Shown: positions 32,676 through 42,157, counted from the stretch's first letter. The stretch: 64,000 bases of DNA from an uncultured Allofournierella sp. (GCA_944382705.1 CALWNE010000044.1:1-64000); one strand, 5' to 3'. Notes: generated by a model not told the origin, from the letters alone. Numbers and translations are program-made.

Positions 32676-34436
32676 ATGAAAAAAACAAAATCGGCTGGTT
32701 TGTTCCGGCGGTTCTGGCCCTACCTGCGCAAGTACCGGCACATCATGCTGCTGGACCTGGTTTGTGCAGCGCTTACCACCTTGTGCGATATGGTGCTGCC
32801 CCTGATTATGCGATACCTTACCAATACCGCATTGAGCGATGCGGCAAGCCTTACCGTACAGGTAGTGCTTCAGCTGGGCTTGCTGTATCTGGTGCTGCGC
32901 CTGATTGATGGCGCTGCCAACTATTACATGGCCAACATGGGCCATGTGATGGGCGTTTATGTGGAAACCGATATGCGCAAGGATGCCTTTGCCCATCTTC
33001 AGCGGCTGGGGCATACCTACTATTCCAACACCAAAGTGGGCCAGATTATGGGCCGTATCACCAACGACCTGTTTGATGTGACCGAGTTTGCCCACCACTG
33101 CCCGGAAGAATTTTTTATTGCAGGCATTAAAATTACTGCGTCCTTTGTAATTCTGTGCCAGTCCAGCGTGTTACTTACCCTGATTCTGTTTTTGTGCGTT
33201 CCCCTCATGGCCGTGGTGTCTATTGCCATTAACCGCAAGATGCGGGCCGCCTTCCGAGAACAGCGTGTGCAGATTGGCGAGCTGAACGCCCGCATTGAGG
33301 ACAGCCTGCTGGGTGAGCGGGTGGTGAAAGCCTTTGCAAACGAGGAGCTGGAAAAGGAGAAGTTTGCCAAGGACAACGACGCCTTCAAAGCCATCAAGAA
33401 AAGAAGCTACCGCTATATGGCAGCATTCCAGACCAGCACCCGTATGTTTGACGGCCTGATGTATCTGGTGGTGATTGTGGCCGGCGGTCTGTTTTTGGCC
33501 TTTAACCTCATTGACCCAGGCGACATGGTGGCTTATATGCTGTATGTAAGCACCCTGATTGCCACCATCCGCCGCATTGTGGAATTTGCCGAGCAGTTCC
33601 AGCGGGGCATGACCGGCATCGAGCGTTTTTGCGAAATCATGGACGCAGATGTGGAGATTTTTGATGAGCCGGACGCAAAGCCCTTGCAGGTGAAGGATGG
33701 TTCCATTCGGCTGGAGCATGTGAGCTTTGAGTACCCGGACGACCACAACCAGGTGCTGAAGGATGTGAACCTGAGCATCCGTGCCGGCGAAAAGGTGGCT
33801 CTGGTAGGTCCTTCCGGCGGCGGAAAGACCACTCTGTGCAACCTGATTCCCCGTTTTTACGATGTAACCGACGGCCGCATTCTGGTGGACGGCCAGGATG
33901 TGCGCAGTGTTACCATCAAGAGCCTGCGCAGTGCCATTGGCGTGGTGCAGCAGGATGTGTACCTGTTCAGCGGCAGCGTGTTTGAGAACATCGCCTACGG
34001 CAAGGTGGGTGCCACCAAAGAAGAAGTGATTCAGGCAGCAAAGCTGGCCGGCGCCCATGATTTTATTATGCAGCTGAAGGATGGCTATGATACCTATGTG
34101 GGCGAGCGGGGTGTAAAACTCTCTGGCGGCCAGAAGCAGCGCATTTCCATTGCCCGTGTATTTTTGAAAAATCCCCCCATCCTGATTTTGGACGAGGCAA
34201 CCAGCGCACTGGATAACGAGAGCGAAATCCTGGTGGGCCGCAGCCTGGAGCAGCTGGCCCAGGGCCGCACCACCCTTACCATTGCCCACCGTTTGACCAC
34301 CATCCAGAATGCAGACCGTATTTTGGTACTGGGCAAGGAAGGCATCGAGGAGGAGGGCAGCCATCAGGAGCTGCTGGCCAAAAAGGGCACCTACTACCGA
34401 CTGTGGAACGGCATGGTAGAGCAGGCTGGGGTATAA
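32676..34436 (+). CDS. ABC exporter, fused membrane and ATPase domains
   Basis: A 586-residue half-transporter of the ABCB/MsbA type. Residues about 20-310 form six membrane helices; the ATPase domain follows with Walker A GPSGGGKTT, Q-loop, signature LSGGQKQR, Walker B ILILDEATSALD and the H-loop IAHRLTT. It should act as a homodimer, as no partner gene is nearby. The start is ATG 32676, about 12 nt after AAAAGGAGG; the TTG at 32640 precedes that site. The substrate is unknown (drug, lipid or peptide are common). Confidence 0.93.
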   Translation: MKKTKSAGLFRRFWPYLRKYRHIMLLDLVCAALTTLCDMVLPLIMRYLTNTALSDAASLTVQVVLQLGLLYLVLRLIDGAANYYMANMGHVMGVYVETDMRKDAFAHLQRLGHTYYSNTKVGQIMGRITNDLFDVTEFAHHCPEEFFIAGIKITASFVILCQSSVLLTLILFLCVPLMAVVSIAINRKMRAAFREQRVQIGELNARIEDSLLGERVVKAFANEELEKEKFAKDNDAFKAIKKRSYRYMAAFQTSTRMFDGLMYLVVIVAGGLFLAFNLIDPGDMVAYMLYVSTLIATIRRIVEFAEQFQRGMTGIERFCEIMDADVEIFDEPDAKPLQVKDGSIRLEHVSFEYPDDHNQVLKDVNLSIRAGEKVALVGPSGGGKTTLCNLIPRFYDVTDGRILVDGQDVRSVTIKSLRSAIGVVQQDVYLFSGSVFENIAYGKVGATKEEVIQAAKLAGAHDFIMQLKDGYDTYVGERGVKLSGGQKQRISIARVFLKNPPILILDEATSALDNESEILVGRSLEQLAQGRTTLTIAHRLTTIQNADRILVLGKEGIEEEGSHQELLAKKGTYYRLWNGMVEQAGV

Positions 34437-34604
34437 GTTCTTTGATGAGGGCGGTTGCTTGTGGCGAAGCAGCTCTGTGGCAGCGCAGAGCACAAAGCAG
34501 TGTTCCGCCGCCTTAGAAAAATCAGCCTGACCCTGCCGGATTAAAAGGCATTGGGTGAAAATTTGCACCAGACTAGCGTTTTTTAGTAGAGCGCATCAAA
34601 GATG

Positions 34605-34640
34605 AAAAAACCGCCCCTGTGTTTGTGCAGGGGCGGTTTT
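34605..34640. terminator. bidirectional terminator between ABC exporter and RHH gene
   Basis: AAAACCGCCCCTG and CAGGGGCGGTTTT form a perfect stem with A and T runs on either side. Confidence 0.9.
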
Positions 34641-34712
34641 GCATTTGCATCATAAAATATCTGTTAAAATGGTGGGAACTGGGTATCTTGCTTTGAAAGC
34701 ACATTCCAGAAA

Positions 34713-34916
34713 TCAGGAGAGGTCAAGGTCGGGTGGGATATCAAACTCCTGGGGAGTTGGCTTGCCGTTTTTTTTGCGCTGGCGGACACACTCGGTGAGA
34801 AGATACTCAATCTGTCCGTTCACCGAACGGAAATCGTCCTCTGCCCAAGCCGCAATCGCTGCATACAAGCTGGCAGACAGACGCAGAGGAACCTGCTTTT
34901 TTTGCTCGGAGGCCAT
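34713..34916 (-). CDS. small ribbon-helix-helix-like protein
   Basis: A 67-residue protein: KQVPLRLSASLYAAIAAWAEDDFRSVNGQIEYLL has the strand-helix-helix pattern of the Arc/CopG superfamily, so DNA binding is likely. It is co-directional with and starts 1 nt after the stop of the SPFH gene, so both are co-transcribed. No toxin gene is adjacent. It may regulate its own operon or act with the SPFH protein; neither is shown. Confidence 0.7.
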   Translation of the reverse strand: MASEQKKQVPLRLSASLYAAIAAWAEDDFRSVNGQIEYLLTECVRQRKKNGKPTPQEFDIPPDLDLS

Positions 34917-34917
34917 A

Positions 34918-35934
34918 TCAGTAAAGGCTGCCGGAATTTACCACCGGCTGTGCGTCACGGTTTCCGCAAAGAACCACCAACAGATTGGAAACCATAGCAG
35001 CTTTGCGCTCCTCATCCAGCGTTACGACCTGATTTTCTCCCAAACGCTCCAAAGCCATTTCCACCATGCCAACAGCGCCGTCCACAATCATTTTGCGAGC
35101 GTCGATGATGGCAGAAGCCTGCTGACGCTGAAGCATTGCGGCGGCAATTTCCGGTGCATAGGCAAGATAAGTGATACGGGCATCCAAAATTTCCAGACCT
35201 GCCTGGCTTACCCTGTTTTGAATCTCATCCTTGATGCGAGCGGCAACAATCTCGCTGGAGCCGCGAAGGCTTCCGTCGTCTGCGATGCCATCTCCGGTGG
35301 TGTCCACATTGGGAGCAACATCATAGGGATAGATGCGTACAATGTTGCGCAGTGCGCTGTCGCACTGAAGAGAAAGGAATGCCTTGTAGTTGTCCACATC
35401 AAAAACTGCTTTTGCTGTGTCTACAATGCGCCAGGTAACAGCGATGCTGATTTCCACCGGGTTGCCAAGACAGTCGTTAATCTTTTGCCGGTTGTTGTTC
35501 AGGGTCATCACTTTCAAGGAAAGCTTTTTGTTTGTGAGTTCAATCTGCAACTCGTTTTTTGATACACTCTGTGCCAGTTCGGTTACATCGCCACTTTGGT
35601 TCAGGCGAGTTTTTGCGGCAGGATTGATACCCACGCAGAATGGATTAACAAAGTAGAAGCCTTCCCCTTTCAGTGTGCCGATGTAGTTGCCGAACAGGGT
35701 GAGCACTAATGCTTCCTGCGGTTGGAGAACCTTCAGTCCTAAAAAGGGAATCCAGCCGAAAGATGCCCAAACAATGCCAATGACAAGCAGAGCCACATTC
35801 AACGGCTGACAACCATAGGCGTCTATTGAACAAGCTCCCAGTATGATGGCACCCACAGCGGCCAGATACAGTAGGCTGATAAGCAACAATGCAGCCAGGC
35901 CGTTTTTTTTGTTGTATAATACTTTTTCGGTCAT
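34918..35934 (-). CDS. SPFH/band 7 domain membrane protein
   Basis: A 338-residue protein with two close N-terminal membrane helices (about 15-60) followed by an SPFH (stomatin/prohibitin/flotillin) domain: LKVLQPQEALVLTLFGNYIGTLKGEGF, then a VEISIAVTWRIVDTAKAVFDVDNY core and a helical coiled-coil end. Such proteins form oligomeric membrane scaffolds. AAGGAGG precedes the ATG by 7 nt. It leads a two-gene unit with the ribbon-helix-helix protein. Confidence 0.88.
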   Translation of the reverse strand: MTEKVLYNKKNGLAALLLISLLYLAAVGAIILGACSIDAYGCQPLNVALLVIGIVWASFGWIPFLGLKVLQPQEALVLTLFGNYIGTLKGEGFYFVNPFCVGINPAAKTRLNQSGDVTELAQSVSKNELQIELTNKKLSLKVMTLNNNRQKINDCLGNPVEISIAVTWRIVDTAKAVFDVDNYKAFLSLQCDSALRNIVRIYPYDVAPNVDTTGDGIADDGSLRGSSEIVAARIKDEIQNRVSQAGLEILDARITYLAYAPEIAAAMLQRQQASAIIDARKMIVDGAVGMVEMALERLGENQVVTLDEERKAAMVSNLLVVLCGNRDAQPVVNSGSLY

Positions 35935-36104
35935 GATAAAATGCCTCCTTACTAAATTGAGTTTTGTGATATTAAAATGATATCATAAAGAATCTCCCTT
36001 GTCAACTTATCACACAAAGAGAAGCTTTTCGTTTGTATAAAGCATGAATGTGTGGCGAATACTACCAGAAAACAAACTACTGTAAAAAGGTAAGGGAGAT
36101 TTAT

Positions 36105-36647
36105 ATGAAAGCAACGGGCATTGTGCGGCGCATTGATGATCTGGGAAGGGTGGTTATTCCCAAAGAGATACGGCGTACCCAGCGCATCCGGGAGGGTGAC
36201 CCGCTGGAGATTTTTACTACCGCAAATGGTGAGGTGATTTTTAAAAAATATTCCCCCATGGGGGAAATGGCTAACTTTGCAGCCCAGTACACCCAGCTGC
36301 TTTATAAACAGCTGGGCCATCCTGCCCTAATCTGCGACCAGGAAACGGTGCTGGCCGCCACAGGCCCTGGATGCAAATTCTACCTGGAAAAGCGCATCGG
36401 CCTGCCGGTAGAGAAAATCATGAACAGCCGGCAGATGTATTGCCACAACGGTGACGGTCAGGAAAGTTTGTATCCCTGCGAGGGTGCCAACAAGTCCATT
36501 CTGGTGGGCTGCCCCATTTTGGCAGGCGGTGATGTGGGGGGTGCCGTGCTCCTTCTGACCGAGGACAGGCAGGCCCAGCCAGACCAGATAAGCCAGGCCT
36601 TGGTACAGCTGGCGGCGGGATTTTTGGCCAAGCAGCTGGAGGATTGA
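36105..36647 (+). CDS. spoVT: stage V sporulation protein T (AbrB-family regulator)
   Basis: A 180-residue regulator. The N-terminal AbrB-type swapped-hairpin domain (MKATGIVRRIDDLGRVVIPKEIRRT) is almost the textbook SpoVT sequence; the C-terminal part (about 55-180) is a GAF-like domain. In Bacillus SpoVT controls late forespore genes. It implies that the organism, or its recent ancestor, forms spores. AAGGGAG precedes the ATG; the open frame upstream lacks a ribosome site. Confidence 0.93.
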   Translation: MKATGIVRRIDDLGRVVIPKEIRRTQRIREGDPLEIFTTANGEVIFKKYSPMGEMANFAAQYTQLLYKQLGHPALICDQETVLAATGPGCKFYLEKRIGLPVEKIMNSRQMYCHNGDGQESLYPCEGANKSILVGCPILAGGDVGGAVLLLTEDRQAQPDQISQALVQLAAGFLAKQLED

Positions 36648-36667
36648 CACGCTTTTATGCCTTGGCC

Positions 36668-36706
36668 CACGGGCACCCCTCTTTGGCGGGGTGCCCGTGT
36701 TTTTTT
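36668..36706 (+). terminator. terminator after spoVT
   Basis: CACGGGCACCCC and GGGGTGCCCGTG form a 12-bp stem followed by seven Ts. Confidence 0.93.
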
Positions 36707-36768
36707 GCCCGACCCCGGGGCGGATTGTGAACAAACCATGAAACTTGCAATTTTTTTTGCACGAACCC

Positions 36769-36796
36769 TTGACACCGCTGTAAAATGGAGTACAAT
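36769..36796 (+). promoter_or_regulatory. sigma-A promoter of the hrcA operon
   Basis: TTGACA (36769-36774), 16-bp spacer, TACAAT (36791-36796). The CIRCE element begins 5 bp downstream. Confidence 0.85.
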
Positions 36797-36800
36797 AAAT

Positions 36801-36827
36801 TTAGCACTCAGATACATTGAGTGCTAA
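36801..36827 (+). promoter_or_regulatory. CIRCE operator (HrcA binding site)
   Basis: TTAGCACTC-N9-GAGTGCTAA is a perfect match to the CIRCE consensus, placed at the transcription start. HrcA, encoded next, should repress its own operon here until heat shock. Confidence 0.97.
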
Positions 36828-36853
36828 AACGAAGGAAAACGAGGTGAAGGGCA

Positions 36854-37888
36854 ATGCCCATGGACGATCGAAAGCAGCGTGTGCTGGAGGCCATTGTTGC
36901 CCTGTACACCCAAGGCGGTGAACCGGTTGGTTCCGGTTCCCTGAGTCAGTATCTGGACACGGCCTATTCCAGCGCAACCCTGCGCAACGAGATGGCCGCC
37001 CTTACCAAGCTGGGCCTTCTGGAACAGCCCCACACCAGCGCCGGGCGGGTGCCAAGCGCCAAGGGCTATCGGTACTATCTGGATCATCTGATGCGTCCCA
37101 CCAGCGGATTGAGCACAGCCCAGAAGGCAAAAATTGACCGGATATTTGCAACCCTGGATCATGAGCCGGAACGGCTGGCCAGCGGGGCCGCAAAGGCCCT
37201 GGCCGAGCAGGTGGGGTTTGCAGTGGCAGCCACCACCCCCCGTTCCGATGATTTGTGCATTGCTCATTTTGAAGTAGTGCAGGTAGGCCGGTATTCCGCA
37301 GCGGTGCTGGGAGTTACCAGCGCAGGCGGTGTTCTCACCCGGGTGGCAAGGCTGGAAAAAGCCTTCTCCCGGCAGGATGCACAGCTGGCGGCAGCGGCCC
37401 TGAACCAGGGGCTTACCTTTGTGGCGCCGGCGGATTTGAACCAAACGCTGCTGTACAGCGTAGCCCAGCAGATGGGTGCCCGCAGCATGGATTTTTATCC
37501 GGTGGTGAATGCAGCCGCAGCCCTGCTGGATGAGGCGGCAAAAGCCCGCACCTGTTTGGAAGGCCAGCAGTATCTGCTGCGCTGGCCGGAACTGACCCCC
37601 AACCTGCCCAGTGTACTGGAGGTTTTTGCAAACCAGGAACAGGCCGGTAGGCTGATTACCCCCCGCACCGGCCGCACCACCGTGCTGCTGGGTGAGGATA
37701 TCCAAAGCCCGCTGCCCGGTTTTTGTGTGGTGAGCAAGCGGTATCTGGCAGGGGGCGGATTGACCGGCGCCATTGCGATACTGGGCCCGGCCCGGATGCC
37801 GTTTGAACAACTCATTCCCATTTTGGAATATTATGCCTTAAAGCTGGGCGAGTGCATGGCTGGCAAGGTACAGGAGGAAAACCCATGA
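36854..37888 (+). CDS. hrcA: heat-inducible transcription repressor HrcA
   Basis: A 344-residue repressor of chaperone operons. The N-terminal winged helix (RKQRVLEAIVALYTQGGEPVGSGSLS) and the segment LGLLEQPHTSAGRVPSAKGYRYYLD are diagnostic, followed by a GAF-like domain. It binds the CIRCE element directly upstream and is refolded by GroEL. ATG 36854 or 36860 are possible starts, both near GTGAAGG. Its stop overlaps the grpE start (ATGA). Confidence 0.97.
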   Translation: MPMDDRKQRVLEAIVALYTQGGEPVGSGSLSQYLDTAYSSATLRNEMAALTKLGLLEQPHTSAGRVPSAKGYRYYLDHLMRPTSGLSTAQKAKIDRIFATLDHEPERLASGAAKALAEQVGFAVAATTPRSDDLCIAHFEVVQVGRYSAAVLGVTSAGGVLTRVARLEKAFSRQDAQLAAAALNQGLTFVAPADLNQTLLYSVAQQMGARSMDFYPVVNAAAALLDEAAKARTCLEGQQYLLRWPELTPNLPSVLEVFANQEQAGRLITPRTGRTTVLLGEDIQSPLPGFCVVSKRYLAGGGLTGAIAILGPARMPFEQLIPILEYYALKLGECMAGKVQEENP

Positions 37889-38466
37889 ACCAAGACATCA
37901 AGCAGGAAATGGACCTGGAAGAACAGGTAGAGCAGCAGGTGGAAGAAACCGCAGCAGAACAAACCCCAGCGGAGGAAACCACCGCTCAGCCCAAAGACCC
38001 CCAGGCAGAACTGGAGGCAGTAAAGACCCAGCTGGAAGCTGCCCAGAAGGCAGCGGAAGCCGCCAAGGAACAGATGATGCGCATTGCCGCAGAATACGAG
38101 AACTTCCGCAAGCGGGCCGGCCGGGAGAAGGACGCAGCCTTTAACAACGGCGTAGGGTTTGCGGTCAATCAGATTTTGGGTATTCTGGATACCCTGGATA
38201 TGGCCGCCAACGCTCCCACCGAGGATGAGAACTACAAAAAAGGCGTGCTCATGACCCTGGATAAAGCCACCCAGGCCTTTAAGGTACTGAAGGTGGAGGA
38301 AATCCCCGCATTGGGCCAGCCTTTTGACCCGGAGCTGCACAGTGCTGTGATGCAGCAGCCTGCTGGCGAAGGCCAGGAGAGCGGCACCGTGGTACAGGTA
38401 TTCCAGAAAGGCTACAAGCTGGACGACAAGGTGGTTCGCCACGCAACCGTTGTGGTGGCCGAGTAG
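37885..38466 (+). CDS. grpE: nucleotide exchange factor GrpE
   Basis: A 193-residue DnaK co-chaperone that releases ADP. A Glu/Gln-rich N-terminus leads to a long dimerising helix (about 45-80), then the family core ENFRKRAGREKDAA and the C-terminal beta domain ending GTVVQVFQKGYKLDDKVVRHATVVVAE-like, as expected. ATG 37885 overlaps the hrcA stop and has AGGAGG upstream. Confidence 0.96.
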   Translation: MNQDIKQEMDLEEQVEQQVEETAAEQTPAEETTAQPKDPQAELEAVKTQLEAAQKAAEAAKEQMMRIAAEYENFRKRAGREKDAAFNNGVGFAVNQILGILDTLDMAANAPTEDENYKKGVLMTLDKATQAFKVLKVEEIPALGQPFDPELHSAVMQQPAGEGQESGTVVQVFQKGYKLDDKVVRHATVVVAE

Positions 38467-38596
38467 TCCGCTGTTTTTAACGCAAACCAAGCAATTCCGA
38501 AGCTGCTTTTACAGGGCTGGCATAACAGCCATGGTTCCCGGTAAAAGGCGGCACCGTTTAACACATTGAAAGCATTCATTGAAGGAGAGAACGATT

Positions 38597-40417
38597 ATGA
38601 GCAAGATTATTGGTATTGACCTGGGTACGACCAACAGCTGTGTATCCGTTATTGAAGGCGGCGAACCCGTTGTAATCGCCAACGCCGAAGGCGCCCGCAC
38701 CACCCCCAGTGTGGTGGGCTTCACCAAGACCGGCGAGCGTCTGGTAGGTCAGGTGGCAAAGCGTCAGGCTATCACCAACCCCGAGCGCACCATCATCAGC
38801 ATTAAGCGTCACATGGGCACCGACTACAAGGTGGACATCGACGGCAAGGACTACAACCCCCAGCAGATCAGCGCCATGATTCTGGCAAAGCTGAAGGCAG
38901 ATGCTGAGGCTTACCTGGGCGAAACTGTGACCGAGGCTGTTATCACCGTACCTGCTTACTTCAACGACAGCCAGCGTCAGGCAACCAAGGACGCAGGCAC
39001 CATTGCCGGCCTGAATGTACGCCGTATCATCAACGAGCCCACCGCTGCTGCTCTGGCCTACGGTGCAGACAAGGATGCCGACCAGAAAATCATGGTATAT
39101 GACCTGGGCGGCGGTACCTTTGACGTTTCCATCATCGAGATGGGCGACGGCGTGACCGAGGTTCTGGCCACCAACGGTGACACCCACCTGGGCGGCGACG
39201 ACTTCGACCAGCGCATCATTGACTGGATGGCCGATGAGTTTAAGAAGGAGAACGGCATTGACCTGCGCAACGACAAGATGGCTGCACAGCGTTTGAAGGA
39301 AGCTGCCGAGAAGGCTAAGATTGAGCTGAGCGGCGTGCCCTCCACTGCCATCAACCTGCCCTTCATTACTGCCGACGCAACCGGCCCCAAGCACCTGGAT
39401 ATGACCCTGACCCGTGCTCAGTTCGACAGCATGACTGCCGACCTGGTAGAGCGCACCATGGTGCCTGTGCGTAAGGCTTTGCAGGATGCTGGCCTGCGTC
39501 CCAGCGAGCTGGGCAAGGTGCTGCTGGTGGGCGGTTCTACCCGTATTCCTGCCGTACAGGAAGCTGTTAAGAAGGAGATGGGCTGCGAGCCCTTCAAGGG
39601 CATCAACCCCGACGAGTGCGTGGCCATTGGTGCTGCTATCCAGGGCGGCGTGCTGAACAAGGAAGTGGGCGGCATCCTGCTGCTGGATGTTACCCCCCTG
39701 AGCCTGGGCATCGAGACCCTGGGCGGCGTATGCACCAAGATCATTGAGCACAACACCACTATCCCCACCAAGAAGAGCCAGATCTTCTCCACCGCTGCCG
39801 ACAACCAGCCCAGCGTTGAGGTAAATGTTCTGCAGGGCGAGCGTGAGATGGCTGCCGACAACAAGAGCCTGGGTATGTTCAAGCTGGATGGCATCCCCGC
39901 AGCTCCCCGTGGCGTGCCCCAGATTGAGGTTACCTTCGACATCGACGCAAACGGCATTGTGCATGTAAGTGCCAAGGACCTGGGCAGCGGCAAGGAGCAG
40001 AGCATCACCATCACTGCTTCCACCAACATGAGCAAGGACGACATCGAAAAGGCTGTGCGTGAGGCCGAGCAGTTTGCTGCTGAGGACAAGAAGAAGCGCG
40101 AGGACATCGACACCCGCAACAATGCCGACCAGCTGGTGTTCCAGACCGAAAAGACCCTGAACGAGCTGGGCGACAAGGTGGACGCAGCCAAGAAGGCTGA
40201 GGTAGAGTCCAAGCTGGCTGAGCTGAAGGAAGCTCTGAAGGGCACCGACATCGAGGCCATCAAGGCAAAGCAGGAGGAAGTGCAGAAGGCATTCTATGCC
40301 ATCAGCGAGGAGCTGTACAAGAATGCACAGGCTGCTCAGGGCGCACAGGAAGCCCAGGGCACCGCTGGCACCCCCGGCGATGACGGCGTGATTGATGCCG
40401 ATTTTAAGGAAGTTTAA
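38597..40417 (+). CDS. dnaK: molecular chaperone DnaK (Hsp70)
   Basis: A 606-residue Hsp70. ATPase motifs GIDLGTTNSCVSV, YDLGGGTFDVS and LVGGSTRIP are intact, followed by the substrate-binding domain and helical lid; the acidic DDGVIDADFKEV tail is typical. Compared with its neighbours it uses a narrow set of favoured codons, as expected of a highly expressed gene. GGAGAG precedes ATG 38597. About 130 nt separate it from grpE. Confidence 0.98.
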   Translation: MSKIIGIDLGTTNSCVSVIEGGEPVVIANAEGARTTPSVVGFTKTGERLVGQVAKRQAITNPERTIISIKRHMGTDYKVDIDGKDYNPQQISAMILAKLKADAEAYLGETVTEAVITVPAYFNDSQRQATKDAGTIAGLNVRRIINEPTAAALAYGADKDADQKIMVYDLGGGTFDVSIIEMGDGVTEVLATNGDTHLGGDDFDQRIIDWMADEFKKENGIDLRNDKMAAQRLKEAAEKAKIELSGVPSTAINLPFITADATGPKHLDMTLTRAQFDSMTADLVERTMVPVRKALQDAGLRPSELGKVLLVGGSTRIPAVQEAVKKEMGCEPFKGINPDECVAIGAAIQGGVLNKEVGGILLLDVTPLSLGIETLGGVCTKIIEHNTTIPTKKSQIFSTAADNQPSVEVNVLQGEREMAADNKSLGMFKLDGIPAAPRGVPQIEVTFDIDANGIVHVSAKDLGSGKEQSITITASTNMSKDDIEKAVREAEQFAAEDKKKREDIDTRNNADQLVFQTEKTLNELGDKVDAAKKAEVESKLAELKEALKGTDIEAIKAKQEEVQKAFYAISEELYKNAQAAQGAQEAQGTAGTPGDDGVIDADFKEV

Positions 40418-40556
40418 TGGTTGAATAAAAAGCCGCCCCGGCTTATGGCCCAGCGCCCACAGGGTTCCACCCATAGTGTCTGTGGCCAGCCGCTGGGGCG
40501 GCACTTTGCAATTCCACAAGAAAAGGCCCGCCCGGCGGGCTTGAGGTGACAATACG
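40418..40556 (+). other. dnaK-dnaJ spacer with a long-range hairpin
   Basis: GCCGCCCC (about 40430) can pair with GGGGCGGC (about 40494), enclosing roughly 55 nt. There is no T-run. It may process or partly attenuate the transcript between dnaK and dnaJ. Confidence 0.4.
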
Positions 40557-41735
40557 ATGGCAGATAAACGGGATTATTACGAAGTGCTGGGCGTGGCCAA
40601 AAACGCCACAGACAGCGAACTGAAGTCCGCCTACCGCAAACAGGCCAAAAAGTATCACCCGGACCTGAACCCGGGCGATAAGGCTGCGGAGGCCAGCTTC
40701 AAAGAGGTGAACGAAGCCTACGAGGTGCTGAGCGATAAGGAAAAACGCGCCCGGTACGACCAGTTCGGCTTTGCCGGTGTGGACCCCAACTATGGCGCAG
40801 GTGCCGGAGCAGGCGGGTTCGGCGGCGGCTTTGGCGGCTTTGGCGGCGGGTTCGGCGGTGTGGACCTGGGAGATATTTTTGGCGACATCTTTGGCGGTGG
40901 GTTCGGCGGCGGCTTTGGTGGCCGGGCAAACCCCAACGCACCCCGTAAGGGTGCCGATGTGCGGGTGGGCGTGACCCTCAGCTTTATGGAGGCTGTACAC
41001 GGCTGCACCAAAACCATCAACATCACCAAGCAGGATACCTGCACCGAATGCGGTGGCAGCGGTGCTGCCAAGGGCACCAGCCCCGAAACCTGCCCGGACT
41101 GCAACGGCAGCGGCCAGGTTACCCGTAACATCCGCATGGGTGGTATGGTGATGCAGCAGCGTCAGCCCTGTTCCCGCTGCGGCGGCAAGGGTACCATTGT
41201 AAAAACACCCTGCGGTCACTGCCATGGCAGTGGCAAGGTGAGCGTACGCAAGACCCTGGAGGTGAACATTCCCGCCGGCATCAACGATGACCAGAGCATT
41301 GCGCTCCGTGGTCAGGGTGATGCAGGGGTGAACGGCGGCCCTGCTGGCGATGTAATCGTCATTGTGACCGTGCGCCCCGACCCCATGTTTGAGCGGGATA
41401 ACTACGATGTATGGGTCCATGTGCCCATTACCTTTAGCCAGGCAGTTTTGGGTGCCGCCATTGAGGTGCCCACTGTGGACGGCAAGGTGGAGTACAATGT
41501 GCCTGAAGGAACCCAGAGCGGTGCAACCTTCCGGATGCGGGGCAAGGGCGTGCCCTACCTGGGCGGCCGTGGTCGTGGTGACCAGTATGTGAAGGTGAAT
41601 GTGGAGATTCCCAAAAAGCTCTCCCGCTCCCAGCGTGAGGCTCTGAAAGCCTTTGAGGATACCCTCAAGGATGAAAACTATGAGCAGCGTAAGGGGTTCT
41701 TTAAAAACTTAAAGGATATGTTCGACAAGAAATAA
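40557..41735 (+). CDS. dnaJ: co-chaperone DnaJ (Hsp40, type I)
   Basis: A 392-residue class I J-protein. The J domain (1-70) has the HPD tripeptide in KKYHPDLNPGD; a long Gly/Phe-rich linker (about 76-125) follows; then four CxxCxGxG zinc repeats (CTECGGSG, CPDCNGSG, CSRCGGKG, CGHCHGSG) and the C-terminal substrate domains. All key residues are present. TTGAGGTG lies before the ATG. It ends the heat-shock operon. Confidence 0.97.
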   Translation: MADKRDYYEVLGVAKNATDSELKSAYRKQAKKYHPDLNPGDKAAEASFKEVNEAYEVLSDKEKRARYDQFGFAGVDPNYGAGAGAGGFGGGFGGFGGGFGGVDLGDIFGDIFGGGFGGGFGGRANPNAPRKGADVRVGVTLSFMEAVHGCTKTINITKQDTCTECGGSGAAKGTSPETCPDCNGSGQVTRNIRMGGMVMQQRQPCSRCGGKGTIVKTPCGHCHGSGKVSVRKTLEVNIPAGINDDQSIALRGQGDAGVNGGPAGDVIVIVTVRPDPMFERDNYDVWVHVPITFSQAVLGAAIEVPTVDGKVEYNVPEGTQSGATFRMRGKGVPYLGGRGRGDQYVKVNVEIPKKLSRSQREALKAFEDTLKDENYEQRKGFFKNLKDMFDKK

Positions 41736-41846
41736 CATTTTGTATAGGGTGTGTCTCCAGCCCTTGGTATAGGCACAGGGGCTGGCATGAACCATAGCTT
41801 GGCTGCCAGGGAATCCATCTTTTTGCAGCACAACCGAACATAAGCG

Positions 41847-41893
41847 CCGGCCCTCGCCGCACGCCTTTGGGTGTGGGAGAGGGCCGGTTTTTT
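41847..41893 (+). terminator. terminator downstream of dnaJ
   Basis: CCGGCCCTC and GAGGGCCGG form a 9-bp stem followed by six Ts. Confidence 0.8.
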
Positions 41894-41964
41894 GCGCTGA
41901 AAACCAAGCAGAATTGCTCTGCCCCCGGGCAAAAAGCGGGAGGCGGATAGAGAGCGAATTTACT

Positions 41965-41994
41965 TTGACAAAGCACAAGGATATATGGTAAAAT
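41965..41994 (+). promoter_or_regulatory. promoter of the leader ORF and MFS gene
   Basis: TTGACA (41965-41970), an 18-bp spacer and TAAAAT (41989-41994) give a start near 42001, 37 nt before the leader ORF. Confidence 0.75.
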
Positions 41995-42037
41995 AACAAT
42001 AGTTACCGGGATTTCCGGAGCAAAGGAGGGTGTACCC

Positions 42038-42157
42038 ATGGGCTGGAAAATGCGTAACCTGCGGGTTCAAAAAGGCAACGATTTGGCTCTTCCGTCTAGA
42101 AGTGCGCCCTTTTTTAGCGTATGGGATGGAATTGACCGGTTAGATGCAGCCGATTGA
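42038..42157 (+). CDS. 39-residue leader peptide upstream of the MFS transporter
   Basis: A small open frame, MGWKMRNLRVQKGNDLALPS and so on, ending RLDAAD. It has a good promoter and a strong CAAAGGAGGG site 8 nt before ATG. It is soluble, with no signal or membrane segment, and resembles nothing I know. Its position between the promoter and a terminator-like hairpin covering the next gene's ribosome site suggests a translated leader that controls that gene, as in drug-inducible efflux systems. It could also be a functional small protein. Confidence 0.6.
   Translation: MGWKMRNLRVQKGNDLALPSRSAPFFSVWDGIDRLDAAD

Larger units (their letters stand above)
41736..42037 (+). other. intergenic region: dnaJ terminator and MFS leader promoter
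   Basis: Apart from the terminator at 41847 and the promoter at 41965, no gene or repeat was seen in this 300-base stretch. Confidence 0.6.

Noticed and set aside
32223..34436. transferred resistance island around the ABC and MFS genes
   Set aside because: No integrase, transposase, direct repeats or composition break was seen near 32-34 or 42-43 kb.
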